From: an uncultured Ulvibacter sp.
GTDB lineage: Bacteria; Bacteroidota; Bacteroidia; Flavobacteriales; Flavobacteriaceae
Reading direction: 5' to 3'
DNA: 64,000 nt
Assembly: GCA_938041335.1 (NCBI GenBank)
Contig: CALIAF010000022.1
Coordinates: 1 to 64,000 of the forward strand
Shown here piece after piece: positions 1-8,679 of this stretch. A program made the position numbers and the translations under genes. The first letter of the stretch is position 1; every line of letters starts with the position of its first letter. Below the pieces are notes generated by a model. It searched no databases. It had not been told where the DNA came from and saw nothing but the letters and a program-made list of their open reading frames with translations.

Positions 1-1
1 T

Positions 2-388
2 ATGGATGAAGGCCCTTTCCAGGAGAGTAATATCTTTGAGAATGTAGAATCTGGATCACGAATGATCACGATACGTGATGTGAATGGATGTGGTGAGGTA
101 ACGTTTAAGTTTGGAGTGATTGATTACGATCGCTTTATGACGCCAAACGGAGATACCTTTAATGATACTTGGATGATTGATTCTATCGCGAGTTTTGACC
201 CTACGGCTAACATCTACATCTTTGATAGGTATGGTAAACTATTAAAGCAGTTGAGCCCATTAAGTGAAGGGTGGGATGGAACGTATAATGGGGCAGAAAT
301 GCCATCTAGTGATTACTGGTTCTTGATAGAGTATACCGAAGATGATACGAGAAAACAGTTTAGAAATCACTTTAGTTTAAAGCGATAA
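2..388 (+). CDS. T9SS type B sorting domain protein, C-terminal part (cut by left edge)
   Basis: This is the last 128 residues of a larger secreted or cell-surface protein whose beginning lies left of the window. The stretch from about residue 38 (VIDYDRFMTPNGDTFNDTW) to the end matches the gliding-motility-associated C-terminal domain (CHU_C, type B sorting signal): the NGD(T/G)FND motif, then IYIFDRYGKLL, then GWDGTYNG and a final strand ending in a basic dipeptide (KR). In Bacteroidota this domain directs export through the type IX secretion system and anchoring at the surface. The enzymatic or adhesive part is not visible. The reading frame is open to the left edge, so the first ATG seen is probably internal. 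A strong hairpin follows the stop. Confidence 0.85.
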   Translation: MDEGPFQESNIFENVESGSRMITIRDVNGCGEVTFKFGVIDYDRFMTPNGDTFNDTWMIDSIASFDPTANIYIFDRYGKLLKQLSPLSEGWDGTYNGAEMPSSDYWFLIEYTEDDTRKQFRNHFSLKR

Positions 389-404
389 AACACTTTGTAA
401 TTAA

Positions 405-448
405 AAAAACGCCGAGCTTTTCCATTATGTGAAAAGCTCGGCGTTTTT
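405..448. terminator. Bidirectional rho-independent terminator
   Basis: Perfect 18-base arms at 405-422 and 431-448 pair around an 8-base loop. The GC-rich centre (gccgagc/gctcggc) is flanked by A and T runs, so the stem ends in a U tract on both strands. It sits between two convergent genes, the sorting-domain protein on the plus strand and the FadL-like protein on the minus strand, and can end both transcripts. Confidence 0.92.
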
Positions 449-472
449 GATGGTGTTAGAATTAAATACCTT

Positions 473-1984
473 CTAAAGGTTAAATCCTAAACTTAATACA
501 ACATTGTTTTGTTTGTTATCTGTTGTTAAACCACTTGATAAACCGTTGTAGATGTTTTGGGAGCTCGATTGTTCGGCAAAGGAATACCCTATGTCAAACG
601 TGTAACTTCCAAAGTTGTAGCCTAGGCCTAAGGAGAAACCCCTAAGGTCGCTAAGGATTTCTTTGTCTTTATATGGGCTTTCTTCTAATCGTGTACCTGC
701 TCTAAAACTAAAATCGTTATGTCGATATTCGCCACCTAATTTAATGGATGAAGCAGTTGTTAACGTGTTTGATATTTCAGAATTAAGAGATTGAAAAGGG
801 GTCCGATCATTAAAGACTTTAAGGGTGTTATTCGAATAGTCTTTTACAGCATAGTCTATGCTTAGTAATCCCTTTTTACCAAAAATGTATGCGGCGCCCG
901 CTTGTAATTTACCAGGAGTTTTTAATTGGTGCCTCTGGAAAACGTTAGTCACACCTGGATCTAACCTAATATCGCGATCCTCAATATCTGAAACAGTGCG
1001 TAAAAACTGTGTAGTTTCTTCTGCAATCTCATACCATGTTGGTGTTTCATAACTTAGACCAAATCTGAGGTTGTTTTTTACTTTTGCAATAGCGCCTATT
1101 TGCGCAGAAAAGCCACTTCCTAAAGAAAGTAAATTCTCTTCAAATAATACATAATCAATGGCAGTGTTAGCCGTATTGTTGTTCTCTTGAAATGTTTTAC
1201 GTTCACGATATTCAATAGTATGGGTGTTAAGGTTAATACCAAAATACAAGTTGTCTTTATATTGAGTGGCAAGATTTAGGGTGTATTTACCGCTATATCC
1301 GCTCGTTTGTTTTGCGTATTGTTGATTAAAGCTATTGCCGTTTACCGTATTTACGTACATCGTATTGTTAGGGTCCTCCTCAAGGGCATTAATTAAAAAA
1401 CCTTGATAGCCTAACAATGCATTTTGTGCGGCAACACCTTCCGTCTCACCTAAAAAGAAATACAAATCTGCTATAGATTCGCCATTTTGTAGCTGTAATA
1501 ATTCTAGAGGGATACCTTGTGCTTCTGCCAAGAAAAAATTTGATATTGAGGTACTGCCTGTTCCGTTAGTGGTGATGTAATTATCGTAATTGTTTGTATT
1601 GTCGTAGTTAAGGCCAATTGTAAATTTTTTCCAAGGGGAACTTTCGTTATGGGTGTTAAAAACGAAAACACCTCCCGCTTGGTTAATAGCAACATCTGTA
1701 TCAATACCTCTTGCGAGTGTATTTCCGTAGTTGCTGTCATTTACATTGTCAAGAATTCCTAGGCTAACTGTACCGCTTCCAGAGATAAACACGGCGCTAC
1801 TTGCGGGGTTTATACCTACAGAAGTTAAATCTCCACCGAGTGCTGTAAAGGCGCCACTCATTCCTAAATATCTTGCTGTACCTATGGGTTCATCTGTGCT
1901 AGACCTTACAATATCTTGTAGGTTTTGAGCATTAGAAAACCCCACGGCTAAAAGTGCCGTGAGTATTACTATGTGCTTTTTCAT
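473..1984 (-). CDS. OmpP1/FadL-type outer membrane transport protein
   Basis: The 503-residue protein starts with a signal peptide (residues 1-19, cut after SNA). It continues with a conserved N-terminal region (SSTDEPIGTARYLGMSGAFTALGGD...GINPAS) typical of the OmpP1/FadL/TodX family and of PorV-like proteins, in which an N-terminal hatch precedes a 14-stranded barrel. The rest is an alternation of short polar turns and amphipathic strands, and the chain ends in a hydrophobic residue after a strand (VVLSLGFNL), as expected for BAM-dependent barrels. Family members take up hydrophobic compounds; flavobacterial versions are often labelled hemin receptor or transporter, and the substrate here is unknown. 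It lies 21 bases downstream of the lipoprotein gene on the same strand, so the two are probably co-transcribed. Confidence 0.8.
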   Translation of the reverse strand: MKKHIVILTALLAVGFSNAQNLQDIVRSSTDEPIGTARYLGMSGAFTALGGDLTSVGINPASSAVFISGSGTVSLGILDNVNDSNYGNTLARGIDTDVAINQAGGVFVFNTHNESSPWKKFTIGLNYDNTNNYDNYITTNGTGSTSISNFFLAEAQGIPLELLQLQNGESIADLYFFLGETEGVAAQNALLGYQGFLINALEEDPNNTMYVNTVNGNSFNQQYAKQTSGYSGKYTLNLATQYKDNLYFGINLNTHTIEYRERKTFQENNNTANTAIDYVLFEENLLSLGSGFSAQIGAIAKVKNNLRFGLSYETPTWYEIAEETTQFLRTVSDIEDRDIRLDPGVTNVFQRHQLKTPGKLQAGAAYIFGKKGLLSIDYAVKDYSNNTLKVFNDRTPFQSLNSEISNTLTTASSIKLGGEYRHNDFSFRAGTRLEESPYKDKEILSDLRGFSLGLGYNFGSYTFDIGYSFAEQSSSQNIYNGLSSGLTTDNKQNNVVLSLGFNL

Positions 1985-2005
1985 AAAATGTATGCTTATT
2001 TATTA

Positions 2006-3082
2006 TTATCTGCCACCACGTCTTGATGAGCCGCTTGATCTTGAAGCACCACTAGATCTTGAAGAAGAACTACTTCTTGCGCTGCTATTAGACCTGCCAC
2101 TTGGACGCGAAGATTGTGTACTAGGTCTTGATCTAGTATTTGAAGGTTTGCTCACACTTGGTCTTGACTTTGTAGCTGGTCTAGTCGTGCTAGGTCGGGT
2201 TCTAGTATTTGAAATACTCGGCCTAGTACGACTGTTAGTAGGTCTTTGAGTTGATAGTCTTCTAGAGCTAGAACGTGTGTCTAAACCGCTTCTATTTGTT
2301 CTTGTGTTGCTAAACGAGTTGTCTCTTCTTGAGGAAAGACTATTTCGATTGCTAGTTCTACCAGCGCTCCTAAGTGCATTTGCTGTATTCCTTCTTGTCG
2401 TGTAATCTTGACTAGATCTACCTCTGTAGACATCACGAGATCCTTGGTATGCAACCGCTCTATTATAGCCGTTATTGTTATATGGGTTGTTGTAGCAATA
2501 TGGGTTTCCATAATAACCTCCACCCCAGAAAGGGTTAAAACCACTATAGAATCCTCCATTCCATCCCCAGCCATTATAGAAACCGCCGTTCCATCCCCAG
2601 CCTCCCCAGCCTATTGCTGAGTGCCAACCCGGTCTAAAGAAATAATTGTTATAGCCCCAGTAGTTAAAGTAACCATAATTCCAGTAGTTATAATTACCCC
2701 ATCCATTATCATATACATTAACAGTAACGTTTGCGTTATTTTCTCCCCATGCTCCGTATCGCTCATCTATGTCTTGCTCCACAACATAACCTTCTTCGTC
2801 CAAAGATTCGTATGTAGTATATGATTCGACATCAGTAAATATGGTATTTTCTTCGGAAATCTCATCTAAGTTTTGAGCTTTCGTTTTGAAGTATTGTTGG
2901 TAATAACTGTTTCTGTCATCAGTAACAACTACTTCCTCATCGGTTGTTGTGTTGCTTCCGTAGATACCATCCTCCATTTGAGTGGTGTTATTGTACGTAC
3001 CACAAGAAGCTAATAACAAAATACTTAATAAAGCTGCGAAGCCTTTTATTTTAGGTAATAAGGTGGAGAATAATGGTTTCAT
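2006..3082 (-). CDS. Low-complexity lipoprotein with W/G/Y/N-rich core and Ser/Arg-rich tail
   Basis: I cannot assign a function. Residues 1-27 form a lipoprotein signal with lipobox LLLASC. Residues 28-115 are acidic and polar. About residues 120-205 are extremely rich in Trp, Gly, Tyr and Asn (repeats of the type GWGWNGGFYNG). The last 130 or so residues are almost only Ser, Arg, Thr, Asn and Pro, ending in SSRRGGR, so the tail is strongly basic. The gene runs divergently from proS and leads into the FadL-like gene. Similar hypothetical lipoproteins next to proS occur in other Flavobacteriia (from memory). The composition suggests an unstructured envelope protein that could bind anionic polymers, but that is inference. 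Confidence 0.75.
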   Translation of the reverse strand: MKPLFSTLLPKIKGFAALLSILLLASCGTYNNTTQMEDGIYGSNTTTDEEVVVTDDRNSYYQQYFKTKAQNLDEISEENTIFTDVESYTTYESLDEEGYVVEQDIDERYGAWGENNANVTVNVYDNGWGNYNYWNYGYFNYWGYNNYFFRPGWHSAIGWGGWGWNGGFYNGWGWNGGFYSGFNPFWGGGYYGNPYCYNNPYNNNGYNRAVAYQGSRDVYRGRSSQDYTTRRNTANALRSAGRTSNRNSLSSRRDNSFSNTRTNRSGLDTRSSSRRLSTQRPTNSRTRPSISNTRTRPSTTRPATKSRPSVSKPSNTRSRPSTQSSRPSGRSNSSARSSSSSRSSGASRSSGSSRRGGR

Positions 3083-3191
3083 AACTTTGTGTTTTTAATT
3101 GTTCGGGAGTATAAAAATAAGTAGTTTTGTCGAGAACTACATATATTTAACTAATTAACTTAATCACAACATTTGTGCCAAAATAAGTACT

Positions 3192-4670
3192 ATGGCTAAG
3201 AATTTAACAACTCGTGAAGAGGATTACTCAAAATGGTATAATGAACTCGTTATCAAAGCTGATTTAGCGGAGAACTCTGCCGTTAGGGGATGTATGGTGA
3301 TAAAGCCTTATGGTTATGCCATTTGGGAAAAAATGCAAGCAGAATTAGATAGGATGTTCAAAGAAACTGGACATGAAAATGCATATTTCCCGCTTTTTGT
3401 TCCTAAAAGTTTATTTGAAGCTGAAGAAAAAAATGCAGAAGGTTTTGCAAAAGAGTGTGCAGTTGTAACACATTATCGTTTGCAAAACGATCCTGATAAT
3501 CCAGGAAAGTTAAGAGTTGATCCAGAAGCAAAATTAGAAGAAGAATTAATAGTAAGACCAACATCTGAGGCTATTATTTGGAAAACATTTAAAGGTTGGA
3601 TTCAATCTTATAGAGATTTACCATTACTGATAAACCAATGGGCTAATGTGGTGCGTTGGGAAATGCGTACGCGTTTATTTTTGCGTACCGCAGAGTTTTT
3701 ATGGCAAGAAGGGCATACGGCTCATGCAACCAAAAATGAAGCTGTTGCAGAGGCAAAACAAATGCAAGACGTATATGCTACTTTTACTGAAAACTTTATG
3801 GCAATGCCAGTTGTAAAAGGAGTAAAAACTGATAGCGAGCGTTTTGCTGGTGCAGAAGACACCTATACTATTGAGGCGTTAATGCAAGACGGAAAGGCTT
3901 TACAAGCAGGAACTTCTCACTTTTTAGGTCAGAATTTTGCCAAAGCTTTTGATGTGAAGTTTGCAACTAAAGAAGGGAAGCAGGAATACGTTTGGGCGAC
4001 CTCTTGGGGTGTTTCTACTCGATTAATGGGAGCACTTGTTATGACCCATAGTGATGATAAAGGATTAGTATTGCCTCCTAAATTGGCCCCATATCAAGTA
4101 GTAATTGTGCCTATATTTAGGAATGATGAGCAGTTTGATGCTGTAAGCGAAGCTGCCAATGAATTAATGGCGGCACTACGTGCTAAAGGTTTACGTGTTA
4201 AATTTGATAATAGGGATACCCACAAGCCAGGATGGAAGTTTAATGAGTATGAATTAAAAGGAGTGCCAGTTCGTGTAGCAATTGGCCCTAAAGATTTAGA
4301 AAATGGAACTTTTGAGGTGGCTCGTAGAGATACTTTGACAAAAGAAGTGATGCCTAAAGAGGATATAATTGATCGTGTTGTAGGATTGATGGATGAAATA
4401 CAGACTAACTTATTTGCCAAGGCAATTGATCATAGAGCAACACATACCACTGAGGTTGAGAGTTATGAAGAATTTAAAAAGGTATTAGAAGAAAAAGGCG
4501 GTTTCCTTTCGGCCCATTGGGATGGTACTAATGAAACAGAGGAGAAGATAAAAAAAGAAACAAAAGCTACAATAAGATGTATTCCTTTAGATGATGATAA
4601 TGCTTCGGGAGTGTGCATGGTTACTGGTAACCCAAGTGTAAGACGTGTGCTTTTTGCAAAGGCATATTAA
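3192..4670 (+). CDS. proS: Prolyl-tRNA synthetase, type 3 (archaeal-like)
   Basis: This enzyme charges tRNA-Pro with proline in the cytoplasm. At 492 residues it has the short architecture of the archaeal/eukaryotic-like ProRS: a class II catalytic core, an anticodon-binding domain and a C-terminal zinc-binding-like domain, without the large editing insertion of E. coli ProRS. Motif 2 is visible as [21 protein letters not shown] and motif 3 as [17 protein letters not shown]. The anticodon-binding domain begins near [10 protein letters not shown] (about residue 300). The chain ends in a C-terminal aromatic residue (FAKAY), a hallmark of this type. It is divergent from the lipoprotein gene and precedes tRNA-Glu and rpsT. 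Confidence 0.97.
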   Translation: MAKNLTTREEDYSKWYNELVIKADLAENSAVRGCMVIKPYGYAIWEKMQAELDRMFKETGHENAYFPLFVPKSLFEAEEKNAEGFAKECAVVTHYRLQNDPDNPGKLRVDPEAKLEEELIVRPTSEAIIWKTFKGWIQSYRDLPLLINQWANVVRWEMRTRLFLRTAEFLWQEGHTAHATKNEAVAEAKQMQDVYATFTENFMAMPVVKGVKTDSERFAGAEDTYTIEALMQDGKALQAGTSHFLGQNFAKAFDVKFATKEGKQEYVWATSWGVSTRLMGALVMTHSDDKGLVLPPKLAPYQVVIVPIFRNDEQFDAVSEAANELMAALRAKGLRVKFDNRDTHKPGWKFNEYELKGVPVRVAIGPKDLENGTFEVARRDTLTKEVMPKEDIIDRVVGLMDEIQTNLFAKAIDHRATHTTEVESYEEFKKVLEEKGGFLSAHWDGTNETEEKIKKETKATIRCIPLDDDNASGVCMVTGNPSVRRVLFAKAY

Positions 4671-4696
4671 AATAAATGAAAAAATATTATGTAGTA

Positions 4697-4727
4697 TTTG
4701 CATCATTAAAGATAAGTTGTATCTTTG
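4697..4727 (+). promoter_or_regulatory. Bacteroidota-type promoter of tRNA-Glu/rpsT
   Basis: A TTTG at 4697-4700 is followed after 19 bases by TATCTTTG at 4720-4727, a full match to the Bacteroidota sigma consensus (TTTG, 17-20 bases, TAnnTTTG). The -7 box ends 19 bases before the first base of the tRNA. It should drive tRNA-Glu and, because only 21 bases separate the two, rpsT as well. Confidence 0.85.
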
Positions 4728-4746
4728 CAACCGCAAATAAACAAAA

Positions 4747-4818
4747 GGTCCGTTCGTCTAGGGGTTAGGACGCATGGTTTTCATCCATGTAACAGGGGTT
4801 CGATTCCCCTACGGACTA
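4747..4818 (+). tRNA. trnE: tRNA-Glu (anticodon TTC)
   Basis: The 72-base sequence folds as a complete cloverleaf. The acceptor stem is ggtccgt/acggact (7 pairs, one G-U), the anticodon stem is catgg/ccatg with loop ttttcat giving anticodon TTC, and the T stem is agggg/cccct with loop ttcgatt. The discriminator base is A and the 3' CCA is not encoded. The D arm (gtc...gac) is regular. Confidence 0.97.
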
Positions 4819-4839
4819 CAAAAGTAAAACAAAAATATA

Positions 4840-5091
4840 ATGGCAAATCATAAGTCAGCATTAAAGAGAATTAGAAATAGTGAAACGAAAAGACTTCGTA
4901 ATCGTTACCAGCATAAAACGGCTCGTAATGTAATGAAGCGTTTTCAGGAGCTAACAGATAAGAAAGAAGCTGAAAAAATGCTTTCTACTGTATATGGTTC
5001 AATCGATAAATTAGCAAAGAAGAATATTATTCATTCTAATAAGGCGGCTAATTTAAAATCGAATATGGCTAAGCATGTAGCTGCCCTATAA
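4840..5091 (+). CDS. rpsT: 30S ribosomal protein S20
   Basis: The 83-residue, very basic helical protein starts MANHKSALKRIRNSETKRLRN, the standard S20 N-terminus, and contains the typical TLYGSIDKLAKKNIIH-like region (here VYGSIDKLAKKNIIHSNKAA) that precedes the last helix. S20 is a primary binder of 16S rRNA and stabilises the 30S body. Length and sequence are normal for the family. It follows tRNA-Glu by 21 bases and is followed by a strong terminator. Confidence 0.97.
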   Translation: MANHKSALKRIRNSETKRLRNRYQHKTARNVMKRFQELTDKKEAEKMLSTVYGSIDKLAKKNIIHSNKAANLKSNMAKHVAAL

Positions 5092-5112
5092 GCTGTTTTA
5101 CAAAAACAAGTG

Positions 5113-5145
5113 AAAACTCCTTCAGGAAACTGAAGGAGTTTTTTT
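5113..5145 (+). terminator. Rho-independent terminator after rpsT
   Basis: Arms aaaactccttcag (5113-5125) and ctgaaggagtttt (5130-5142) pair perfectly around a GAAA tetraloop and run into seven T. It ends the tRNA-Glu/rpsT transcript. The A run on the left side could also help end coaD transcripts arriving from the other strand. Confidence 0.93.
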
Positions 5146-5165
5146 GTGCAATAAATTGATCTAGA

Positions 5166-5612
5166 TTAAGGTATAAGAGACGAGTAGTTCCCGTCATTAC
5201 GTGCAATATCACGTACTATAGAAGAAGAGATGTGCGAATATTCTGGACTGCAAATTAAAAAGACACTATCTACTCCATTTACTTTTTCATTGGCCTGAGC
5301 GATGGTTTGCTCGTAGGTAAAGTCTGTTGTGTTACGAAGCCCGCGTAGAATAAATTGTGCATTATTCTTTTTGCAGAAATCTGCGGTTAACCCCTTGTAA
5401 TCTGCGATAGAGATTGCAGCGTGGTCACTAAATGCCGCTTCAAGCTTCTCTTTTCGTTCTGCTAAGCTCCACATGTATTTTTTAGCGGCGTTCGTCCCTA
5501 TGGCTACAATTATCTCATCAAAAAGAGGAAGTGCTCTCTTAATGATATCTAAGTGACCTAATGTGATTGGGTCAAAAGAACCTGGAAAAACTGCTATTTT
5601 TTTCGACGACAT
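5166..5612 (-). CDS. coaD: Phosphopantetheine adenylyltransferase
   Basis: CoaD transfers AMP from ATP to 4'-phosphopantetheine to form dephospho-CoA, the penultimate step of coenzyme A synthesis. The 148-residue protein shows the nucleotidyltransferase motif GSFDPITLGHLDII (residues 11-24, including the T/HxGH signature) and the C-terminal ISSSIVRDIA motif that binds ATP. The internal FILRGLRNTTDFTYE segment is also diagnostic. Length is normal. It is convergent with rpsT, and about 290 bases without a gene separate its start from the ABC-F gene on the same strand. Confidence 0.96.
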   Translation of the reverse strand: MSSKKIAVFPGSFDPITLGHLDIIKRALPLFDEIIVAIGTNAAKKYMWSLAERKEKLEAAFSDHAAISIADYKGLTADFCKKNNAQFILRGLRNTTDFTYEQTIAQANEKVNGVDSVFLICSPEYSHISSSIVRDIARNDGNYSSLIP

Positions 5613-5902
5613 AGATAATGTGTTTGTAGCGTAAAGATACAGAAATTTGAGATTACAATATAGCGTGTATTAAATGCCTAACGGTACGTCTTATTTTTAG
5701 CCTAAACGAAATGTAAAACGTGTTAAGTGCTTATTAATGGCAATATTAAGTGTAGTTTCTGAAATAGTAAACAACCATTATTGATGCCAGTACAGATGCA
5801 ATTTAGTTCATGTAATGAAGTAGTGTGTATGCCCGATTTTAAATCTTGGTGTAGTGGCTTCTTTTTAAAACCAAGCCTATTTTAGAAATTCTGGTATACG
5901 AC

Positions 5903-7771
5903 TTAGCCTTCTATGAGTTCTGAAAGCTCAAACCATCGCATTTCTTTTTGTTCTATTTTATCTATAATTGCTTGAAGCTTGATCGATTGCTTGTTAATCT
6001 CATCACCGTCCCAATTTTCTGTAGCAAATTTACTTTGCAATGCCTCTCGCTCTCGTTCCAGTTTTGGAATGTCTTTTTCTAGACGGTTGTATTCTTTTTG
6101 ATCAGTATAAGACAGCTTTGCTTTTTCACCTTGATTCTTCCAGTTTTTCTTGCTTTCTGAAGGCTGCGCTTCAATCGCTTTTTCTGTAGGTCTACTGTCT
6201 TCATAAATGCGATAATCACTATAATTCCCGGGGAAATCTTGTATTTCGCCGGCTCCTTTAAAAACAAATAGATGATCTACAATCTTATCCATAAAATACC
6301 TGTCGTGAGATACCACGATAAGGCAACCCGGAAAGTCTAATAGGAAGCTTTCTAAAACATTTAAGGTGACAATGTCAAGGTCATTAGTAGGTTCATCCAG
6401 AATTAAAAAATTAGGATTCTGAATCAAGACGGTGCACAAATAGAGTCTTTTACGTTCACCACCGCTTAGTTTATCTACAAAGTCATATTGCTTTTTGCCT
6501 TCAAACATAAAACGTTCTAGTAACTGACTTGCAGAAATCATCCTCCCTTTTTTCAAGGGAATAAAATCACCAAACTCCTTTACCACATCAATCACTTTTT
6601 GCCCTTGCTTGATCTCAATCCCTTTTTGTGTGTAGTATCCAAATTTTACAGTATCTCCAATGACCACTTTACCTGCATCCGGTTTTAATGTACCGGTCAT
6701 AATATTTAAGAAAGTAGATTTACCCGTCCCATTTTTTCCTATAATGCCTACGCATTCTCCTTTAATAAAATTGTATTCAAATTGGGTAAAGAGCTCTTTG
6801 TCATCAAAAGATTTTGAGACTTTATGAAACTCAACCACTTTGGTGCCTAGACGCTCCATATTGAGTTCTAGTTCTATGGTATTGTCGTTACGCCTTTTGT
6901 GTGCACGTGCTTTTATGTCGCTAAAGTCGTCAATACGAGACTTGCTTTTAGTGGTTCTAGCCTTAGGTTGGCGACGCATCCAGTCTAATTCTTTTTTGTA
7001 GAGTTGTTTGGCTTTTCCTGTTTCTGTGGTTTCTGCCTCTATTCTGGATTCTCTTTTTTCTAAATAATAACTATAGTTTCCTTTGTAGCTATAGAGTTGT
7101 CCTTCATCTAGTTCTACGATCTCATTACATACTCTTTCTAAAAAATAGCGGTCGTGTGTGACCATAAAGAGCGTGAAGTTTTCTTTTGCAAATAACTCTT
7201 CTAACCATTCTATCATCTCTAGATCAAGGTGGTTAGTAGGCTCATCCATTACTAGTAAATCTGGTTTTGTCAATAAAGCATTTGCCAGGGCAATTCTTTT
7301 TTTCTGACCACCACTTAAATTAGAAATCTTTTGAGAGAGGTCATCTAATTTTAATTTAGATAAAATTTGCTTGTATTTTGTCTCAAAATCCCAGGCGTTA
7401 TTGGCGTCCATAGCATCAAATGCGGCTTGGTAGGCTTCTGCGTCATCGGGGTTTAAAATGGCTTTTTCATAACGTGCAATAACACTCAAGATAGGGTTAT
7501 CGGCATCTAGAATGGTTTGTTCTATGGTTAAAGCAGGGTTAAGATTAGGCTCTTGCGATAAAAAAGCAACTTTTAGATCTTTTCTAAAAACCACATTCCC
7601 TTCGTCTGGAGTGTCTGCGCCAGATAGAATGTTGAGTAAAGAGGTTTTTCCTGTCCCGTTTTTAGCGACAAAACCTATTTTTTGACCTTCATTAATACCA
7701 AAAGAGATGCCGTTAAAAAGGATACGTTCGCCATAAGATTTGGCTATATTTTCGACTGAAAGAAAATTCAC
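5903..7771 (-). CDS. ABC-F family ATPase (Uup-like)
   Basis: This is a soluble protein with two ABC ATPase domains and no membrane segment, as in the ABC-F translation factors. Domain 1 has Walker A AKNGTGKTS (about residue 37), signature LSGGQKKR (about 153) and Walker B LLVMDEPTNHLD. Domain 2 has GKNGTGKST (about 345), LSGGERKR (about 437) and FLILDEPTNDLD. The linker between the domains is basic (RRQPKARTTKSKSRIDD). A C-terminal helical segment (about 545-622) is predicted to form a coiled coil, which together with 622 residues favours the Uup subgroup. ABC-F proteins act on the ribosome; Uup has been linked to ribosome rescue and assembly. The gene is divergent from the polysaccharide operon. 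Confidence 0.93.
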   Translation of the reverse strand: MNFLSVENIAKSYGERILFNGISFGINEGQKIGFVAKNGTGKTSLLNILSGADTPDEGNVVFRKDLKVAFLSQEPNLNPALTIEQTILDADNPILSVIARYEKAILNPDDAEAYQAAFDAMDANNAWDFETKYKQILSKLKLDDLSQKISNLSGGQKKRIALANALLTKPDLLVMDEPTNHLDLEMIEWLEELFAKENFTLFMVTHDRYFLERVCNEIVELDEGQLYSYKGNYSYYLEKRESRIEAETTETGKAKQLYKKELDWMRRQPKARTTKSKSRIDDFSDIKARAHKRRNDNTIELELNMERLGTKVVEFHKVSKSFDDKELFTQFEYNFIKGECVGIIGKNGTGKSTFLNIMTGTLKPDAGKVVIGDTVKFGYYTQKGIEIKQGQKVIDVVKEFGDFIPLKKGRMISASQLLERFMFEGKKQYDFVDKLSGGERKRLYLCTVLIQNPNFLILDEPTNDLDIVTLNVLESFLLDFPGCLIVVSHDRYFMDKIVDHLFVFKGAGEIQDFPGNYSDYRIYEDSRPTEKAIEAQPSESKKNWKNQGEKAKLSYTDQKEYNRLEKDIPKLEREREALQSKFATENWDGDEINKQSIKLQAIIDKIEQKEMRWFELSELIEG

Positions 7772-7847
7772 AAATTGTTTTTTTGCAAAATTCGTTGATT
7801 TTACTCACTTGAACGTGCTTTTTATTTTATTATTAGGTGGCATCGCT

Positions 7848-7855
7848 TATATTTG
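7848..7855 (+). promoter_or_regulatory. -7 box of the polysaccharide operon
   Basis: TATATTTG matches the Bacteroidota -7 consensus TAnnTTTG and lies 27 bases upstream of the first gene of the polysaccharide locus. The -33 element is weak (T-rich, no clean TTG). A run of seven C (7866-7872) lies between this box and the start codon, close to the expected transcription start. Confidence 0.55.
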
Positions 7856-7882
7856 TGAAGAACAACCCCCCCAAAGCAGTCT

Positions 7883-8677
7883 ATGAGATTAAAATCCCTA
7901 GTCATTGTGCTAATCGTAGTGGTCAGTGCTACTTCGTGCATTTCTACAAAACAACTGACTTATCTTCAGGAACAAGAGGGCGTGGCTATAGATAGCCTTA
8001 TCCCTATCCGTAAAGTAAACGAAGAGTATCGCCTGCAAACACACGATCTAATTAGTATCCGTATCAAGGCAACAGACCAAGAGAAAGTGGGTATTTTTAA
8101 TCCAGTGAGTGATGGGGCTCTTACTGCGACAGGAGAACAGAAACTATATAACGATGGTTTTGCAGTTGATATCCACGGAAATATTAGAATCCCTACGCTT
8201 GGTGAAGTTAAAGTAATTGGTTTAACCGTTGAAGAGATTCGAATGAAACTAGAAGAAGTTTTATTGAGGGATTACCTAAACGAAACTTCAGGATTATTTG
8301 TGACCGTTAAGTTGGCTGGAATACGATATACCATTAATGGTGAAATAGGGAGTCCTGGGTCAAATATTATTCTTAGAAATCAACTAACGATCATGGAGGC
8401 GATTGCTAATAGTGGGGATATCACCACAACAGGAGATAGAACAGACGTCGTAATCATCAGGCAATATCCATTAGGTCAAAAGGTACATCATATAGATTTA
8501 ACGACTATTGATGCCATGCAATCCCCATATTATTATGTACAGCCTAATGATTTGATTCTAATCAACCCGTTACCACAAAAATCTATTGGTTCTGGGACAA
8601 CCGGCTTACAATCATTCACCACCATTATTAGTATTGCCACTGCCTTAGTAACCACTATTTTACTCTTAACACGCTAA
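7883..8677 (+). CDS. Wza-like polysaccharide export lipoprotein
   Basis: The 264-residue protein belongs to the outer membrane polysaccharide export (Wza/OPX) family. The lipoprotein signal ends in lipobox SATSC (Cys19). The polysaccharide export domain covers about residues 45-140 (LQTHDLISIRIKA..., DIHGNIRIPTLGEVKVIGLT), followed by an SLBB domain (about 150-195, YTINGEIGSPGSNIIL...). A hydrophobic C-terminal helix (about 243-262, IISIATALVTTILLL) replaces the long C-terminal barrel of E. coli Wza, which is usual in short Bacteroidota versions. It is the first gene of the locus and is two bases from the Wzc-like gene, its expected partner. Confidence 0.92.
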   Translation: MRLKSLVIVLIVVVSATSCISTKQLTYLQEQEGVAIDSLIPIRKVNEEYRLQTHDLISIRIKATDQEKVGIFNPVSDGALTATGEQKLYNDGFAVDIHGNIRIPTLGEVKVIGLTVEEIRMKLEEVLLRDYLNETSGLFVTVKLAGIRYTINGEIGSPGSNIILRNQLTIMEAIANSGDITTTGDRTDVVIIRQYPLGQKVHHIDLTTIDAMQSPYYYVQPNDLILINPLPQKSIGSGTTGLQSFTTIISIATALVTTILLLTR

Positions 8678-8679
8678 CA

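Noticed and set aside
1959..2249. Plus-strand frame with a Leu/Glu/Asp-rich product across the lipoprotein gene
   Set aside because: It is the shadow of the Ser/Arg-rich tail on the other strand and has no family pattern or plausible start.
5613..5902. Gap of 290 bases between coaD and the ABC-F gene as a possible small RNA or lost gene
   Set aside because: No stem, terminator or promoter pair was seen; only a TATCTTTA-like box near the coaD start, too weak to list.
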